Assembly (NCBI GenBank): GCA_965153355.1 | Contig: OZ231127.1 | Location: forward strand, 37,944,001 to 38,008,000 | Direction of reading: 5' to 3' | Length of the DNA: 64,000 nt | Origin: Flaccisagitta enflata | Taxonomy: Eukaryota; Chaetognatha; Sagittoidea; Aphragmophora | Part shown: positions 25,050-37,473 of the stretch, one piece after another | Numbering within the stretch: the first letter of the stretch is position 1 | How the letters are laid out: every line of letters starts with the position of its first letter | Position numbers and translations under genes: made by a program | Notes under the pieces: model-generated | Databases searched by the model: none | Told to the model about the DNA's origin: nothing | Seen by the model: only the letters and a program-made list of their open reading frames with translations

Positions 25050-26504
25050 CCACAACCACAACCACAACCACAACCACAACCACAACCACAACCACAACAA
25101 CAACATCTTCACAACCAATCCTTGGTAACCATCTCGTCGACCAAGTTGTCGCGTCATCCTTGCGGTCTTTGCGAAGCGGCTTTCGATTCTCTACCGGAAG
25201 TCAATGATCACCGACGTCTGCGTCACGAAGCCGAATGGCGAAGATCTCTCACTTACGAGAGAATCAAACGCGAATTCAGCTCCATTCACGGCGAAGACGA
25301 AGGCGATTCCAAAGTGGAGCCTGATGAGCTTCAAAAAGTCACCCAAGACGTCTTCAACGCGTCCAATATCGACGGTAATAACAAGTTATCCAGTTCCGCC
25401 AATGACGGAAACGTCGGCAACAACGATGACGTCGACGCGGCTAAGCGAAAGTTGCCCGTCGGAGGCAAATACACTTTCTCGTGCGCCGGAATTTCGTGGG
25501 ACGAAACGACCAAGAATGAAGAAGGAGAAGACGCGATGACGACGACGATGACGAAGAATGAACAAGTAGAAACGGAAATCGACTGTTCTTACGAGAAGAT
25601 CTCCTTTTACGTCAAGGAACCAGAGAAGGCGACTCAACCCAATGACGATGACAATTTTAATGATTCCGCAGTAATGGAAAACAGTTTCCATCGCAGAAAA
25701 TCCTCTTCTCCGCCAAATTCCACCGCCATCGTCGATATTCAACGACTCTCATCCTCTTCCTCATCTCCTCTTCTTCCTCCTCCTCAATCTCCCTCCGTTG
25801 CCTTCAACAACGCATCGGCAACCAACCCAGGATCTCCCAAACCGGTCGTTACCGCGTCCACGCCTCTCAATGGCGTCTTTGAGAGGAAACCCAGCTTCAA
25901 ATGTCAAATGTTTGGTCAAGTCTTCGCCACTACGTTGGACGCCCGCGCCGCCGCTGCCGCCGCAGCTGCTGCCGCGTCCAATGGAGACGTCTCAGTCGCG
26001 GCATCATCTTCGGCCATCATCGCGTTGGCATCGCCGATTCGCGCCGTGAAAGAAGATCTAACTTCAACGCCGACAGCTTCGCCGATTTTGCCTCCATCAA
26101 CGCGGAAAACCTCGTCAACGACTTCGTCGGACCGAAGAGCATCTTCCGCCGAACCCAAGGTATCGTCCTCTCCCATTGCCGAAGACGGAACTGCAGAAGC
26201 AGCATCACCGTTCACTCCTCTTCCTCGCCCGCGTCCTTCATCCGCCGAATCTGCCCTTCCTAATCGGTTTTTCCCGGCCGGTGTAGTGTCGGTAGGCAGC
26301 GTCACCGCCGCTGCCACCGCCAATGCCGCCACTGTCGCGCCAAAATCGCCGACAACGCCATCTAAATCTCCTCCACCGTCTTCTCCCGCAGCCGGTGAAA
26401 TGCAACCACTCAAAGTCAAAGAACAAACGTGCTGCGCCATTTGCAAGATAGACGGCACGTCCACATTTTGTCTCCGTTGTCGACATTTTTGTACTTATCT
26501 GTAA
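24339..26504 (+). CDS. C2H2 zinc-finger, poly-Q/poly-A low-complexity protein (unknown family)
   Basis: A 721-codon open frame with an AAAATGC start context. It is distinctly more GC-rich than its flanks and has codon variety unlike the microsatellite frames around it. Layout: an acidic N-terminus; a basic segment RFRRSLKRASSKMKKKIGGG (about 173-192); 15 glutamines (223-237) followed by a Pro-Gln alternation to about 256; a C2H2 finger with C275, C278, H291 and H296, with hydrophobic F282 and V288 at the canonical places; acidic and Ser-rich regions; a polyalanine run (about 536-547); a Pro/Ser-rich stretch; and a C-terminal CAICKIDGTSTFCLRC (699-714), a C-x2-C-x8-C-x2-C arrangement that could bind zinc. 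Together these suggest a nuclear DNA- or RNA-associated protein, but I do not recognise the family. The cysteine motif lies 7 residues from the stop, so the last domain may continue through a splice not visible here. An AATAAA at 27359 is the first one found downstream. Confidence 0.8.
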
Positions 26505-26628
26505 TTGATTTTTAGGGAAAATATGATGACTGAGATAGATGGGTTCAAAAGGCATTTTTTCTAAGAAATTTCTTCATGTAACATGAGACTTCGCTACAAT
26601 GGATCCAAGAACAGAACACTGAATTTCG

Positions 26629-26701
<73 letters not shown>

Positions 26702-27450
26702 TAACTGATAAGATGATTTGTCAGGTTTGCCTTTGGTGAAATTCTACGGAGAAGCGAGTCATGAGGCGATACACATACATATATTGATATATACAATCAT
26801 TTGGATAAGAGTTCCTCCCCCCACCCCCCGCCCGTGGAATTAATCAGCTAAACAAAACATAATTATCAAAAACCAGTGTTAACATTTGAAATAGATTGTG
26901 AAATGTGAATGACATACAACGCGTGACCCGTTTGGTATGATTTCGATTCATCGTTTTCTGTTTGTAAATTGTGCGTGATATCCTAATATTTTTTATTCTT
27001 TTAGTCTCCCTCTACTTCTGCCGTTTCTAATCTTTCCCTGATACGCATTGTTTCATAGCTCTCCGATCTCCTGCTCCCTGTTCTTTCTCGATTGTTCATT
27101 GTATGAACAGGCTGAATTTCATCATCCGCATTATTCAAAGCCTTTTCTTGCAAATGGAATGATTGCAAACGGAATACGTAATTATTCATGCCCACCATGT
27201 GTAAAGAGCGATGATGACTATTGTTATGCGCCTTTTTTCATGATATGAAACTTCATACAATATGCTTGAATCAAATGAAATGAAACAAACCATCTGTATG
27301 TACATATCGGCCATATTCTCTTCGCGTGTTGACATGGGTGCTAATGATTGTATAAAGAAATAAAGCGATGTGAAAGCATGTCGGTCTTTCTGATTGTTCA
27401 TCTGTCCGTCTTTCTAATCTTTCTGTCCTCATTCTGAAAAGGCTGAAAAA
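26505..27450. other. 3' flank of the 721-aa gene with a (CTAT)n tract
   Basis: (CTAT)18-like run at 26629-26700. AATAAA at 27359-27364 is the first canonical poly(A) signal found downstream of the gene. Otherwise nothing is supported. Confidence 0.45.
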
Positions 27451-27454
27451 AGTA

Positions 27455-27840
27455 ATAGGCGTTAGATGGTCAGCAGTACCCGCGCCCTGCCTATGTACTA
27501 GGTAGGTTGGGAATAAAGTTGAAGGGGGAAGCAGGGCAGTGGCCCCAAAGGGGCTGATGACCCATGCTTTCACAAATGCAGAAATTTCTCCCCCTCTAAA
27601 TCCCTCAAGGATGGGATTTCAGCCTCAAGGCTGGGGCTTGGGCCTCAGGGTTGGTATTTGGGCCTTGAGACTGGAATTTGGGCCTCGAGGCTAGGATTTG
27701 AGCCTTGAAATTGGGATTTGGGTCTCAAGACTGGGATTCGAGCCTCGTGGGGGGGGGGTATGAAGAAGAAGGGGGAAGAGGAGGAGAAATATCTGCATAT
27801 GTGAAAGTATTGGTCACCGTTCCCTTTGGAGCCGCTGCCC
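27455..27840 (+). mobile_element. Family B element, degenerate
   Basis: GGCGTTAGATGGTCAGCAGT at the left, a GCAGTGGCCCCAAAGGGGCT arm (27537), about eight units of the 20-bp array, a G-run, and the right arm ending GCTGCCCAAAAA. It is directly followed by a family A right end at 27845-27924. Confidence 0.75.
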
Positions 27841-27924
27841 AAAAAGGGGACCGACCAACCAACCGACCAACTGACCCACGAACGGATGAAGCGGGGTATA
27901 GAGTCGAAGCACGCGACTAAAAAG
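27841..27924 (-). mobile_element. Family A right end fused to family B
   Basis: GACCGACCAACCAACCGACC core, GCGGGGTATAGAGTCGAAGC, then ACGCGACT plus A5. No AACAAGGCC start is seen, so the family B element appears to replace or interrupt the left part. Confidence 0.65.
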
Positions 27925-28313
27925 AAATGCTGCTCTAAAAACGTTTCAAATCTCCTAATCTCATAACAACAAACGAAGATCAGTATAGTTTCCAATAACC
28001 TTCGTCAACAGTACACCTACATCGGTAGGAAAATGTACAAATCTACAGAATATCCGTTTAGACGTAGTTGGCCTAAAGCAAGATTGATCCTTCTAGTAAT
28101 TTCAGTATAAACGGTGGCATTTGATGAAATTAATATGGCTTTGTATTCCAACATAAATGAGCCTAGATAAAATCAAACTGTTAATGGGACAGTTTCCAAT
28201 TTTCCAATAATCTTCCTCCGAATACAAAAAATAAAAAGAATAAAAAAAAAAACTATTTCCTTTGAATTCTCAAATTTAACATGGGCATAGATGCCTTTCT
28301 CCATTTCGTATGA

Positions 28314-28480
28314 AACAAGGCCAGATACACGGCAGGACAGTCGCGGACGGTTGGGCAGGAGCAGTTATGTTAGAACCGCACAAAATTCAAAAATATGATG
28401 GACGGACCGACGGACGGACCGACCTACCGACCTACCGACCGACACAGCAAGGTGTAGAGTCGCGTGTCCGCGACTAAAAA
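28314..28480 (-). mobile_element. Family A element, canonical
   Basis: Starts AACAAGGCCAGATACACGGC and CAGTCGCGGACGGTTGGGC, with a GGACGGACCGACCTACCGAC core. Ends AGTCGCGTGTCCGCGACT plus A5. Confidence 0.9.
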
Positions 28481-28544
28481 GTATAACCCACAGCTTTGGT
28501 TTTGATTTGCCACGTTCAAAGGCTTTCCTATTACCAAAGCCAAA

Positions 28545-28591
28545 TGAGTCATTGACTGATTGTATAAGTTATACAATCAGTCAATGACTCA
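28545..28591. repeat. Perfect 47-bp palindrome
   Basis: Two 23-bp arms, starting TGAGTCATTGACTGATTG, around a single central G, with no mismatches. TGAGTCA at each end is an AP-1-type sequence. It is flanked by AT-rich DNA. Confidence 0.97.
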
Positions 28592-28864
28592 GTATAACAT
28601 CTAAGAGTTATAAAAGAGAAATTTATTCTTATTTCTATTTTATTTTCATTTCCTTTTTTTTTTTTTTTTTGGTGGCAGATTAGGAGACATGACTTAGGAG
28701 CTTAGGAGACATGACTTAGGAGCACATTCCACCGGAATCCGAGCAATGATGACTTTGCATCCGGTTGGCAGGGAAAAGAGCAACTAGCAATGTACCATAT
28801 GTTGAGGATAGATATTGAAAAAAATGTCACTGACTATGACCATTGAATGTCACTTTGTGCAATG

Positions 28865-28982
28865 GCGACTATACACCTTGCCGTGTCGGTCGGTCGGTTG
28901 GTCTCAAATATTTTTGAATTGCGATCGGTTTTTGTACTACGGCCCCTGCCCAACCGTTCGCGATTGTCTCGTGACCTTGTTT
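28865..28982 (+). mobile_element. Family A element, truncated at its hairpin
   Basis: Only GCGACTATACACCTTGCCGT of the left end remains. The core GGTCGGTCGGTTGG, CCGTTCGCGATTG and right end ACCTTGTT are present. It supplies the uninterrupted reference for the nested copy at 21237. Confidence 0.75.
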
Positions 28983-29560
28983 TATTTGGTCTAGAAACGT
29001 TGTTTACAAAATTTGCGTTAAAGCCGGCGCATGAATCCAAGTGAAGAGGAGGACTCCGGCTGAGTTTCGGCAACTGAAATTGGCGCCGGCATCTGGAAAT
29101 GTCGTCGTCATCATGAGAAACGTGAGAAGATTGGCAATTCTGAGGTATTGCTTACTGCAACTGCAGAAAAAAAGAAGTGGAAAACGGTCAAGATGGGAAA
29201 GAAGAAGACGTTTTGTTTACATGTGGTTGCGCGCGCAAACATGTTCAGTATGGGAAATGGGCTGAAATGTGCAGACACGCAGACCGTCAAGTAACAAAGC
29301 CGCTACTGATACATTAGAAATGATAAGATGGACGATCGCACATACAAACATACAAAGAAAGAATGAGAGAGATGTATATATATATGTAAATGCGGAAGAG
29401 GAAAAAAATAGCAAGATAGAAAATAAACAGCGAATGAACCGAGTGTGGAAAAAAAAGCAGAGACGGAAGCAGACGGAAATAACAAACGATACAATGATGA
29501 GGAGATTGGTTATCTTGTCCAAAGCCAAACAAAACCACTGCGCGGAGCTAAAGAGGAAAA

Positions 29561-29796
29561 AACAAGGCCGGATACACGGCCAATCAGTAGTCGCTGGCGG
29601 GTGGGCAGGGGCAGTAATGCGGGCGGGCAGGGGCAGTATGAGTCATTGGGCGGTTCTGTGGCTGGGCAGGAGCAATGATGCTCAGAAATCACTTTCTCAG
29701 TGGATTTCGCGTCATCCAAATATCGCGTTAGCAACCGACCAACCAACCAACCAAGGGACACACCCTCCTATAGAGTTGCTTAGCCAGCGACTAAAA
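29561..29796 (-). mobile_element. Family A element, GTCGCTGGC variant
   Basis: Starts AACAAGGCCGGATACACGGC and has AGTCGCTGGCGGGTGGGCAG near that end. The terminal hairpin AGTTGCTTAGCCAGCGACT plus A5 carries the complementary GCCAGCGAC. Several GGGCAGGGGCAGTA repeats. Confidence 0.85.
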
Positions 29797-30347
29797 AGAA
29801 AGGAAAAGAAATGTTTCATTCACAAACGCGGAAATGCCACTTATATTTATTTGTTTGTTTGATCCATAGCTCGTATAGCTCACTCGCTCGTTGCACTCGC
29901 TTCTCAATAAGCACTGAAATAGATTTGTATTGTACCGCTAGCTCACTTGCTCACTTGCTCACTTGCATAAATTCCCCTGGCCTCGCTCACTCAGCGGCTG
30001 CACTCCACTTTTTTGTCCACGTTCATGTTTCAAAACTGTAGCTTAGCTCACTAAGAAGAAACGCTTTTTGATAGAAAAGTTCTCTATCAAAGAGATGTGA
30101 CTCAAAATCATGAAAATATATGGCCCGTGACAAAAATTTGATCATGGGGCTTCTATAAAGTGTGCCCGCCACATCCCCCATATCCCATATTCACAGGGGG
30201 ATTTTGGTTTGCAGGGCCCATTATCTTTTATAATGGGTAATGCACTATGTTCTGAGAGCAACTCAAAATTGGACAAAAATCACCTGAAGGATTTATCATT
30301 TTGTAATACTGTAAAATCACATAATAAATGTAAAAAATATCATTTTT

Positions 30348-30515
30348 TTTATTTTTTGTTATTTCTTGTCATTTCTTGTCATTTCTTGTCATTTTTTGTC
30401 ATTTTATGTCATTTTTTGTCATTTTTTTGCCATTTTATCATTTTTCATCATTTTTGTCATTTTTGTCATTTTTGTCATTTTTGTCATTTTTTGCCCTTTT
30501 CTTGCTTTTTTTGTC
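30348..30515. repeat. 10-bp minisatellite TTTTTGTCAT
   Basis: About 16 decamers, the reverse complement of the ATGACAAAAA units in the long family A element, without visible family A ends. Confidence 0.9.
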
Positions 30516-30787
30516 ATCTTTTAAAATTACTATCACTTTCATCAAAAAAATAATAAAACATTTTTTTTCCATGATAATATTACGTGTGACAAAGCTTTTG
30601 TCTAGGGAGTTGCATGTAAGTCTTTAAAGTCTTTTGTAAACATATTTATAGTTTTTTTTACCTGTTAAAGCGTTTTTTAATATCTTTAATATTTTTGATA
30701 TGTTGTCAGGATAGCTTGCTATAAACAATTATACATGCTCAATTCTTCAATTTTCAGTTTCTACACCAAGTTTCAAGCTAATCAGTA

Positions 30788-30960
30788 AACAAGGCCGGAC
30801 ACATGGCAGTCCAGTTGTAAACGGTTTGGCAGGAGCAGTTATGTGAAAACCGCTCAGAATACAAAAATGTGACGGTTGGACAGACCAACATACTGACCTA
30901 CCAACCTACCATCCTACCAACCGACATGGCAAGGAGTAGAGTTGCATGTCCGCGACTAAA
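30788..30960 (-). mobile_element. Family A element, diverged
   Basis: AACAAGGCCGGACACATGGC at the left; CCAACCTACCATCCTACCAA core; AGAGTTGCATGTCCGCGACT plus A3 at the right. Confidence 0.85.
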
Positions 30961-31080
30961 AACAAGGCCAACGCCTAGTCACGTACGGGACATGAATTGC
31001 TTAAGCTGACTGAAAATGTCTTAAAATGACTTGAAATGACTTAGAATGACTTAGAATGACTTAGAATGATGTATAATGGC
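30961..31080 (-). mobile_element. Family A long-type left end, truncated
   Basis: AACAAGGCCAACGCCTAGTC directly abuts the A run of the preceding element. A short AATGACTTAG array follows and then decays. Confidence 0.7.
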
Positions 31081-31129
31081 ATCTGAGAAGATGCTATGTG
31101 CCCAGAAAGTTTAAAAACACCCAAAAAGT

Positions 31130-31440
31130 AAAAGCGTGCTCAAATGTCTAAATCCTACATATGTGTGGAGTCCTTCTGTTTAGAGTTTTCCTACCAAGTT
31201 TCCAGCAAATTTGTTGAAAAATCGCAAAGTTATGCATGTTTCTCACTCTAGGGTATTAGGCTGATTTGGTTGGTTGGGGTGATTGGATCACAAAATATAG
31301 ACTAGATGTAAAGCTGTAAAGATGTAAAGATGTAAAAGAAAAGATGTAAAGAAAAAAAAAAGAAGTAAAGAAAAAAAGTAAACCCTTAAACAAATTCTCT
31401 GTAAATATGAAGCAAATCAGTCAAAGGATAAAGAAATTAT
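31130..31440. repeat. Diverged copy of the 162-bp satellite unit
   Basis: Segments such as ACATATGTGTGGAGTCCTTC, TACCAAGTTTCCAGCAAATT and GTTGAAAAATCGCAAAGTTA match the tandem units at 56869-57690. The AATATGAAGCAAATCAGTCA segment matches 57737-57757. Confidence 0.7.
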
Positions 31441-32019
31441 GTTTTTCTTTAATTCATTCATAACAACAGTATCAAATCAAATTGTTATACATTAGTTGAT
31501 AATGTATGATTAATAAATCATGAAATTATTTAAATCTTATATTATTAAATGTTTACTTTAAATTGCATTTCTACTTTTCAAATAATGATATAGATATTAA
31601 TTTTTTTCTAAGTAATAAATATGTTATAATGAGATAATGATTTTTTTCAATCATTTAATTCACTGTTTCCAAACCATGCAGATTATAGTGCCAAAGTGCG
31701 TTTGATCAAGAAAGCACTCTTCAAGTTAAGACACATTGTATTAGTTGTATTTGTGTCATTATCATAAGACCAATCTAATCATCCATTCTTGGACATGAAG
31801 AGGGGGGGTACATCGTATTTTGGGTGCTATCAAACCTTAACAAGACCATGTGAAAGACAGATAAGGGAGAGAAAGAGAGGAAGAAATAAAGAGAAATGGA
31901 AAGGTAAAGGAAATATAGCGAGGAAGAAATAAAGAAAAACTGAAGGCAAAAGGAATTGCCAAAATAGACAGAAGGAAGGCAGACAGACAGAAGGACAAAT
32001 GTATGTATGGATGGACAGA

Positions 32020-32152
32020 TTCCCCTTGTGTTCTACAGGACTTCGTCCCCTTTGGGGCTGCTGCCCTGCTCCCCCTCAACCTAAATCACATACTACTCAA
32101 GCAGGGCACAGGTACCACTGACCATGTATTGCCTTCAGGCTGCTATTTTTTC
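32020..32152 (-). mobile_element. Family B element, one end only
   Basis: CCCCTTGTGTTCTACAGGAC, the GTCCCCTTTGGGGCTGCTGC arm, then CAGGTACCACTGACCATGTA and the terminal hairpin GCCT-TC-AGGC (written on the plus strand) before TGCTA. No tandem array is attached. Minus strand means the TAGTCGC-type end is at the right. Confidence 0.7.
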
Positions 32153-32159
32153 CTCTCTC

Positions 32160-32344
32160 TTTTCCTTCTTATTCTGCTCCTTCTTCTTCTTCTTTTTCTT
32201 CTTCTTCATCTTCTTTGTCTTCTTCTTGTTTGTCTCCTTGGTCTTGGTCTTCTTCTTCTTCTTCTTCTTCTTCTTCTTCTTCTTCTTCTTCTTCTTCTTC
32301 TTCTTCTTCTTCTTCTTCTTCTTCTTCTTCTTCTTCTCCTTCCT

Positions 32345-32375
<31 letters not shown>

Positions 32376-32410
32376 TTCTTCTTTTTTGTCTTCTTCTTCT
32401 TCTGCTTCTT
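32160..32410. repeat. (TTC)n microsatellite
   Basis: CTTCTT triplets with TCTTTG interruptions. Confidence 0.95.
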
Positions 32411-32777
32411 TTTTATGTTTTCTGTTCACTTTGACACTGCGCTAATGCATCAGCAAAAATTTATAATTTTGAACAATTTCCTTTTTTCATTTTCAGTCCC
32501 GGCATCTTAAAAATAGAAATACTTAACTCGTTGAGCTCACATTAAAGATTCCAAATCAGCATATTGTTCTCTTCCACTAGGACGACGGTTTAAATTTTTC
32601 TCTTTTTCGTTTAGGAAAAAACAACACATTAAAAAAAACTGAGATGATCCTAATAGCTAGTGAATATGGGGGTTATCTAGGCAACGAGTGAAGGAGCTTT
32701 TCCCCAATGGTTACTTTCTTTTTTTTGTCTTTCCTTCTTCTTTTTCTTGTTTTGCTTGTTCTTCTTGTTTATCTTTT

Positions 32778-32872
32778 ATCTCACTGCTCCTGCCCAGATG
32801 GTCTATAGACCTTAAAAACAACCCATGCTCAACCGCGCGCAACTTGGGTAGCCATGTTTCTGGCCTGGTTCA
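32778..32872 (+). mobile_element. Family A element, right half
   Basis: CTCACTGCTCCTGCCCAGAT, CAACCGCGCGCAACTTGGGT and a degenerate right end resemble 16985-17085. Confidence 0.5.
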
Positions 32873-34170
32873 TAGAATGAAACGGTTGAAGAAATATCCA
32901 AATTTTCATAAAAAAGATGATAATTCTTTTTACCATTTTTGAAAAAGAAGTTCAATTTTCTCAGCAACCGCTCAACCCATTCACATAAAATTTTACACAA
33001 ATAAACTTCTTAAGAAATACTGTCGAATGAGTCCAATCCCAGCATTGTGGCTTACCTAGAGGATGATTTATGATTTTCTGAAGATTAAAATATTTCGATC
33101 ATTTTTACCAAATGGCTGTTATTTTTTACGATCAAAATTCCAGATAGGTGCACTTTGGAGGCCAATAGAGCCCAGGGTCGCAACTGGACGCAGGCAAAAC
33201 CATATATAGGCATGATCAACACCCAAAGTACTTCAAATTAGTGGTGGTAGGAATAGCTGCAAGTGCCTGCGTTACTAGTTACAGCTATGAAAAGCTAAAA
33301 ATTGTCAAAAAGAGAATATACAGGTAAAAAGAGGGGTAAAAAGATAGGTAAAAAGAGGAATCAGTTCCTCTATGACTCATACCTTCAGAAAGTATCCTTG
33401 TGGGGTCAGATACATGGCTTAGTTGGTTTGAAACATCTATCAATGTAACTACAGTGTCCAATTGAAAAAATGGTAAAAAAATTTTAAAAAATGAAAAAAA
33501 CTGGGAGTAGTGGCCTTACAGAGGGGCCTGCTCAAATCCTGGCGTGCTAAAATCGATTTTTTTTATTGTTATGACCCACTGAGATCATGTACTTGCCCCG
33601 TGTATAACAAAAAAACAATTTTGGAAAGAGTCACTTTTGCTGATTTTTGGCAAAATAATTCCTCCTCAGGGAAGTCAGTGTAATGGGGTGAGTATTTCCT
33701 TAGTGGGCTACTGTAGCTGTACTACTGAAAGTTAAACCAGTATCAGTGAGTATCACTGCTAAACCTGCATCACTATCGAACCTATATAACTATTGAGCAT
33801 GCAATACTATTAAACATACTAATTGCTTATCAGTTAAAACCTGAAATGATTGCGAATCAATCACATCCTTGATGTAAACGCGTCCAGACGCTCTCCACTC
33901 CCCGAAAGGAGGCCAATGGCCATTTGAAAGGGAAATTTAATTTCCCTTTTCTACTCGTGACAAGAAAAAGAACCAGATGACGAAATGATTGAATCGAAGC
34001 AAGCTTCAAAAATCTGGGGAGGGGGCAGTACACATTCTATGAAGGGATTCTTTCAGAAGCAGATTCTTCTAGAAGCAGTACGCATTCTATGGAGGGATTC
34101 TTCCACTAGTTGCTATCAGTTGCTTCCCATTTTCCATGCCCCCATCGACTGCGAACGTCAACCCCACTAC
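32873..34170. other. Unannotated AT-rich stretch
   Basis: No gene. A small direct repeat, AGAAGCAGTACRCATTCTATG-like (34021-34042 and 34071-34092), is present. Confidence 0.45.
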
Positions 34171-34265
34171 CCGCTCTCTAATTAGAGAGAGAGAGAGAGA
34201 GAGAGAAGGTTGTAGAACAGAGAGAGAGAGAGTCAGCGTGCGAGACGTAAATGCCTCCTTTTTGT

Positions 34266-34811
34266 GCAGCAGCCGCGAAGGGGTCGATGACCTATGCTTT
34301 CATACGCAGGGAATATCCTCCTTTTGGGCAGCGAAGAGACCGATGATGCTCTTTCACGGAAATTTCTCCTTCTTTCTTCTCTCCTCACCCCGCTGTCAGC
34401 CTCGAGACCCAAATCCCAGCCTTGAGGCCTAAATCCTAGCCTCGAAACCCAAATCCAAGCCTCGAGGCCCAAATCCCAGCCTGGAGGCCCAAATCCCAGC
34501 CTCCAGGCCCAAATCCCAGCCTCAAGGCCCAAATCCCAGCCTCAAGGCCCAAATCCCAGCCTTGAGGCTCAAATCCCAACCTCGAGGCTCAAATCCCAGT
34601 CTTGAGGCTCAAATCTCAGCCACAAGGCTCAAATCCCCGCCTTTAAGCTCAAATCCCAGCTTCAAGGCCCCAATTCCAGCCTCCAGGCTCAAATAAAAAC
34701 AGCATAGGTCATTGGCCCCTTCGGGGCCACTGCCCCTCTCACCACCTCACACCCTCATACACTCACTTAGGGGCAACGGGTACCGCTGACCATCTAACGC
34801 TTTTGCGACTA
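34266..34811 (-). mobile_element. Family B element, complete, inverted
   Basis: Left arm GCAGCAGCCGCGAAGGGGTC with GATGACCTATGCTTTCA, partly duplicated at 34324-34370. About 15 units of the 20-bp array (AGCCTCGAGGCCCAAATCCC type) follow, then the arm GGCCCCTTCGGGGCCACTGC, TACCGCTGACCATCTAACGC and the terminal GCG-TTTT... hairpin ending GCGACTA. Confidence 0.8.
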
Positions 34812-34828
34812 TTCCCTCTCCATCCTCT

Positions 34829-35138
34829 ATGTCACCCCCCGCTTCCAGAAGGAGGAGGAGGAAATTCTACCAAATTCTGTCAAATCCTGCCAAATTCTGC
34901 CAAATCTTACCCAATTCTGCCAAGTTCAGCCAAATTCTGCTAAGTTCTGCCAAGTTCTGTCAAATACTGCCAAATTCTGCCAAATTCAGCTCAGAGGCAT
35001 TTATTCTTCTTAACACCTCTTGACATATAGAGATTTCAAGAAAATTGAAAAATTATAACGTGGATGTACGCACCGACGGACGGAAATACCAATCGAAGGA
35101 CAAGGAGGGATCAAGAGTCACGTGCACGCGACGAAAAG
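34829..35138 (-). mobile_element. Family A long-type right end with CCAAATTCTG array
   Basis: About 12 decamers CCAAATTCTG (34865-34990), then a degenerate CCGACGGACGG core and AGAGTCACGTGCACGCGACG at the right. The left end is not identifiable. Confidence 0.65.
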
Positions 35139-35332
35139 GAAGGGTATGTCTCAGAGAGAGACGGTTTCACAAATAGACACACTGAGACTCAAAGACACAG
35201 AAAGAGAAACTGGCGTTGGGATACTTTTAGCATCAGGGGATGTTCTTTCAAGTCCTGTTTCACCTTTGAGATCCACATCGACGTTCCCAACCGACCAGTC
35301 AGCCGGAAAATGAAGCTAAGACAGAAATCAAC

Positions 35333-35753
<421 letters not shown>

Positions 35754-36456
35754 TGTATATGTGTGTGAGAGCTAGTGCGTGAACGTTAACTCATGAGTAC
35801 GTTCTTAAGGTTTTTGCCAAGTGACATTGTTTTGAACAACAGATGCCATCCGAGAAACAAAATATCGCAAGCAAGAGGGAAAATGTCGAGGCAATCGATA
35901 CGTGTCACAACAATTTTTTTCACGTGGAGATAAAATGAAAAATCGGTATTCTCTGCTATCTTATCGATTTTGTGGCTTTACGAGTCTATTGTTAAGCGGG
36001 CAAGACATAACTTGAAAGGATTTCAACAATCTCAGTATACCGGTTAGGATTCTGGTTAGAGAAAATCTCAATTTTAAGGGTTTTGAAAAAAAAAAGATGG
36101 ACACATTACAGTTTTTTGCACAGGGGACCTAAAAAGGCTGTAGAACACGATTCTGATATTCATTTTGACCTAAATTGAGCCAAAAAGATAAGAAACGTTT
36201 TTATATGTAAAAAATTGTGTTTTTTGCTTTAAAAACACTATTTGTTTCATATTTTTGGGTTAATTCTGACTGATATGGATGTATGTTGATCATTTGCACT
36301 GTGCTGATTCAATTTTTGGTGTTTCTACACAATTTTTGCTATTTTTGAAAGTTTGCACTTGATCTCATTTGCATATTGCGGTTCCGCGTTTTTCGCCTAT
36401 GACATGCATGTTTCTTTGAGTACATTAATGAAATTCATACTGATAGCATATCTCAC

Positions 36457-36785
36457 TGTCAGACGATTATCGCCTCTTGCTCAGCATCAACATCGCGATA
36501 GAAATGAAGCTTTGATTAACATGATAGTGGCTTAGCTCGCGCGTAGACAAATAAGTTGATTGTCTCTTTTGTATTCTTCAAGAAATAGGACTCAGCATCG
36601 CTACCTCGCCCACGATCGGTTCGTATTTTGTTATCATCGAATATCTATTAGTCAGAGCGCGATATCCTTTGAATCTTTTCAACATCTCATTGAAACCTGT
36701 ACAACAGATTACAAATCTCGTCAACATGTTGGCGTTTGTCATTCGCGTGCGTAAGTTGGTAGCGAAGCGAGGCGGGTCCGCGACA
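36457..36785 (+). repeat. 5' LTR
   Basis: Nearly identical to the 3' LTR; one visible difference, CTTCAAGAAATAGG against CTTTAAGAAATAGG. High identity indicates a recent insertion. Confidence 0.92.
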
Positions 36786-37473
36786 GTAATCGATCGAGCG
36801 GCGACGCCGCATTGGCGACGTCGACGGGTTACGAGAGAAGATACGCTGCAAAACGAGAACAAAAGACACGCCATTGACCAATGAACATGCTGCAGAAGCG
36901 ACGGCGACGGTGGAAGAAACAAGGCAAGATCGCAGCTACGACGGGCAAGTCGACGCCCCAAGAGAAGAATTTCGAAGTCGGATCAGGAGCAGCAAAGAGA
37001 TCGCAACGCGGAAGAAACTGTCTTCGGGCGCAGGAAGATGAATATAACTTTTCAATAAACGGCACATGAACGAATGAACAACGGTTCGAGACAAACTGGC
37101 AGTTACTCCCAAGCAAAGAAACTATGGCGGAAACGATAAGAAACGAAGCCATGAACCAGATCGCCGTCCGGTGGATACAACAGGGCTACGAAGCCGGCGG
37201 CAGCGAATCCCCACCCCCAGCGTCACGGACACAATGAAGGGACACGAAGTGACGCATAGAAGATCAAGCTGTCATGTTAGTCACGATCCAGCGAACAAGC
37301 GAACATTTGCCTTTACGGCGGGAGCAAAACGGACACTTCTCATCGCACGAACAGAGTCTTCAGACTAACTTCATCCTCGAAAGTTGCTGAATCTTCGCAT
37401 CAGCGCCAATCGCATCAGAAAATCAACTCTCTCCTACGTCATGCTGCCTATGTCGACCCGTTGATGGCGGGAG

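Noticed and set aside
24557-26464. Antisense frames across the zinc-finger gene
   Set aside because: Shadows of the 721-codon sense frame, caused by its codon composition.
36786-37473. Intact gag gene inside the LTR element
   Set aside because: Only short frames (longest about 60-70 codons) and no CCHC or protease motif; the interior is non-coding or decayed.
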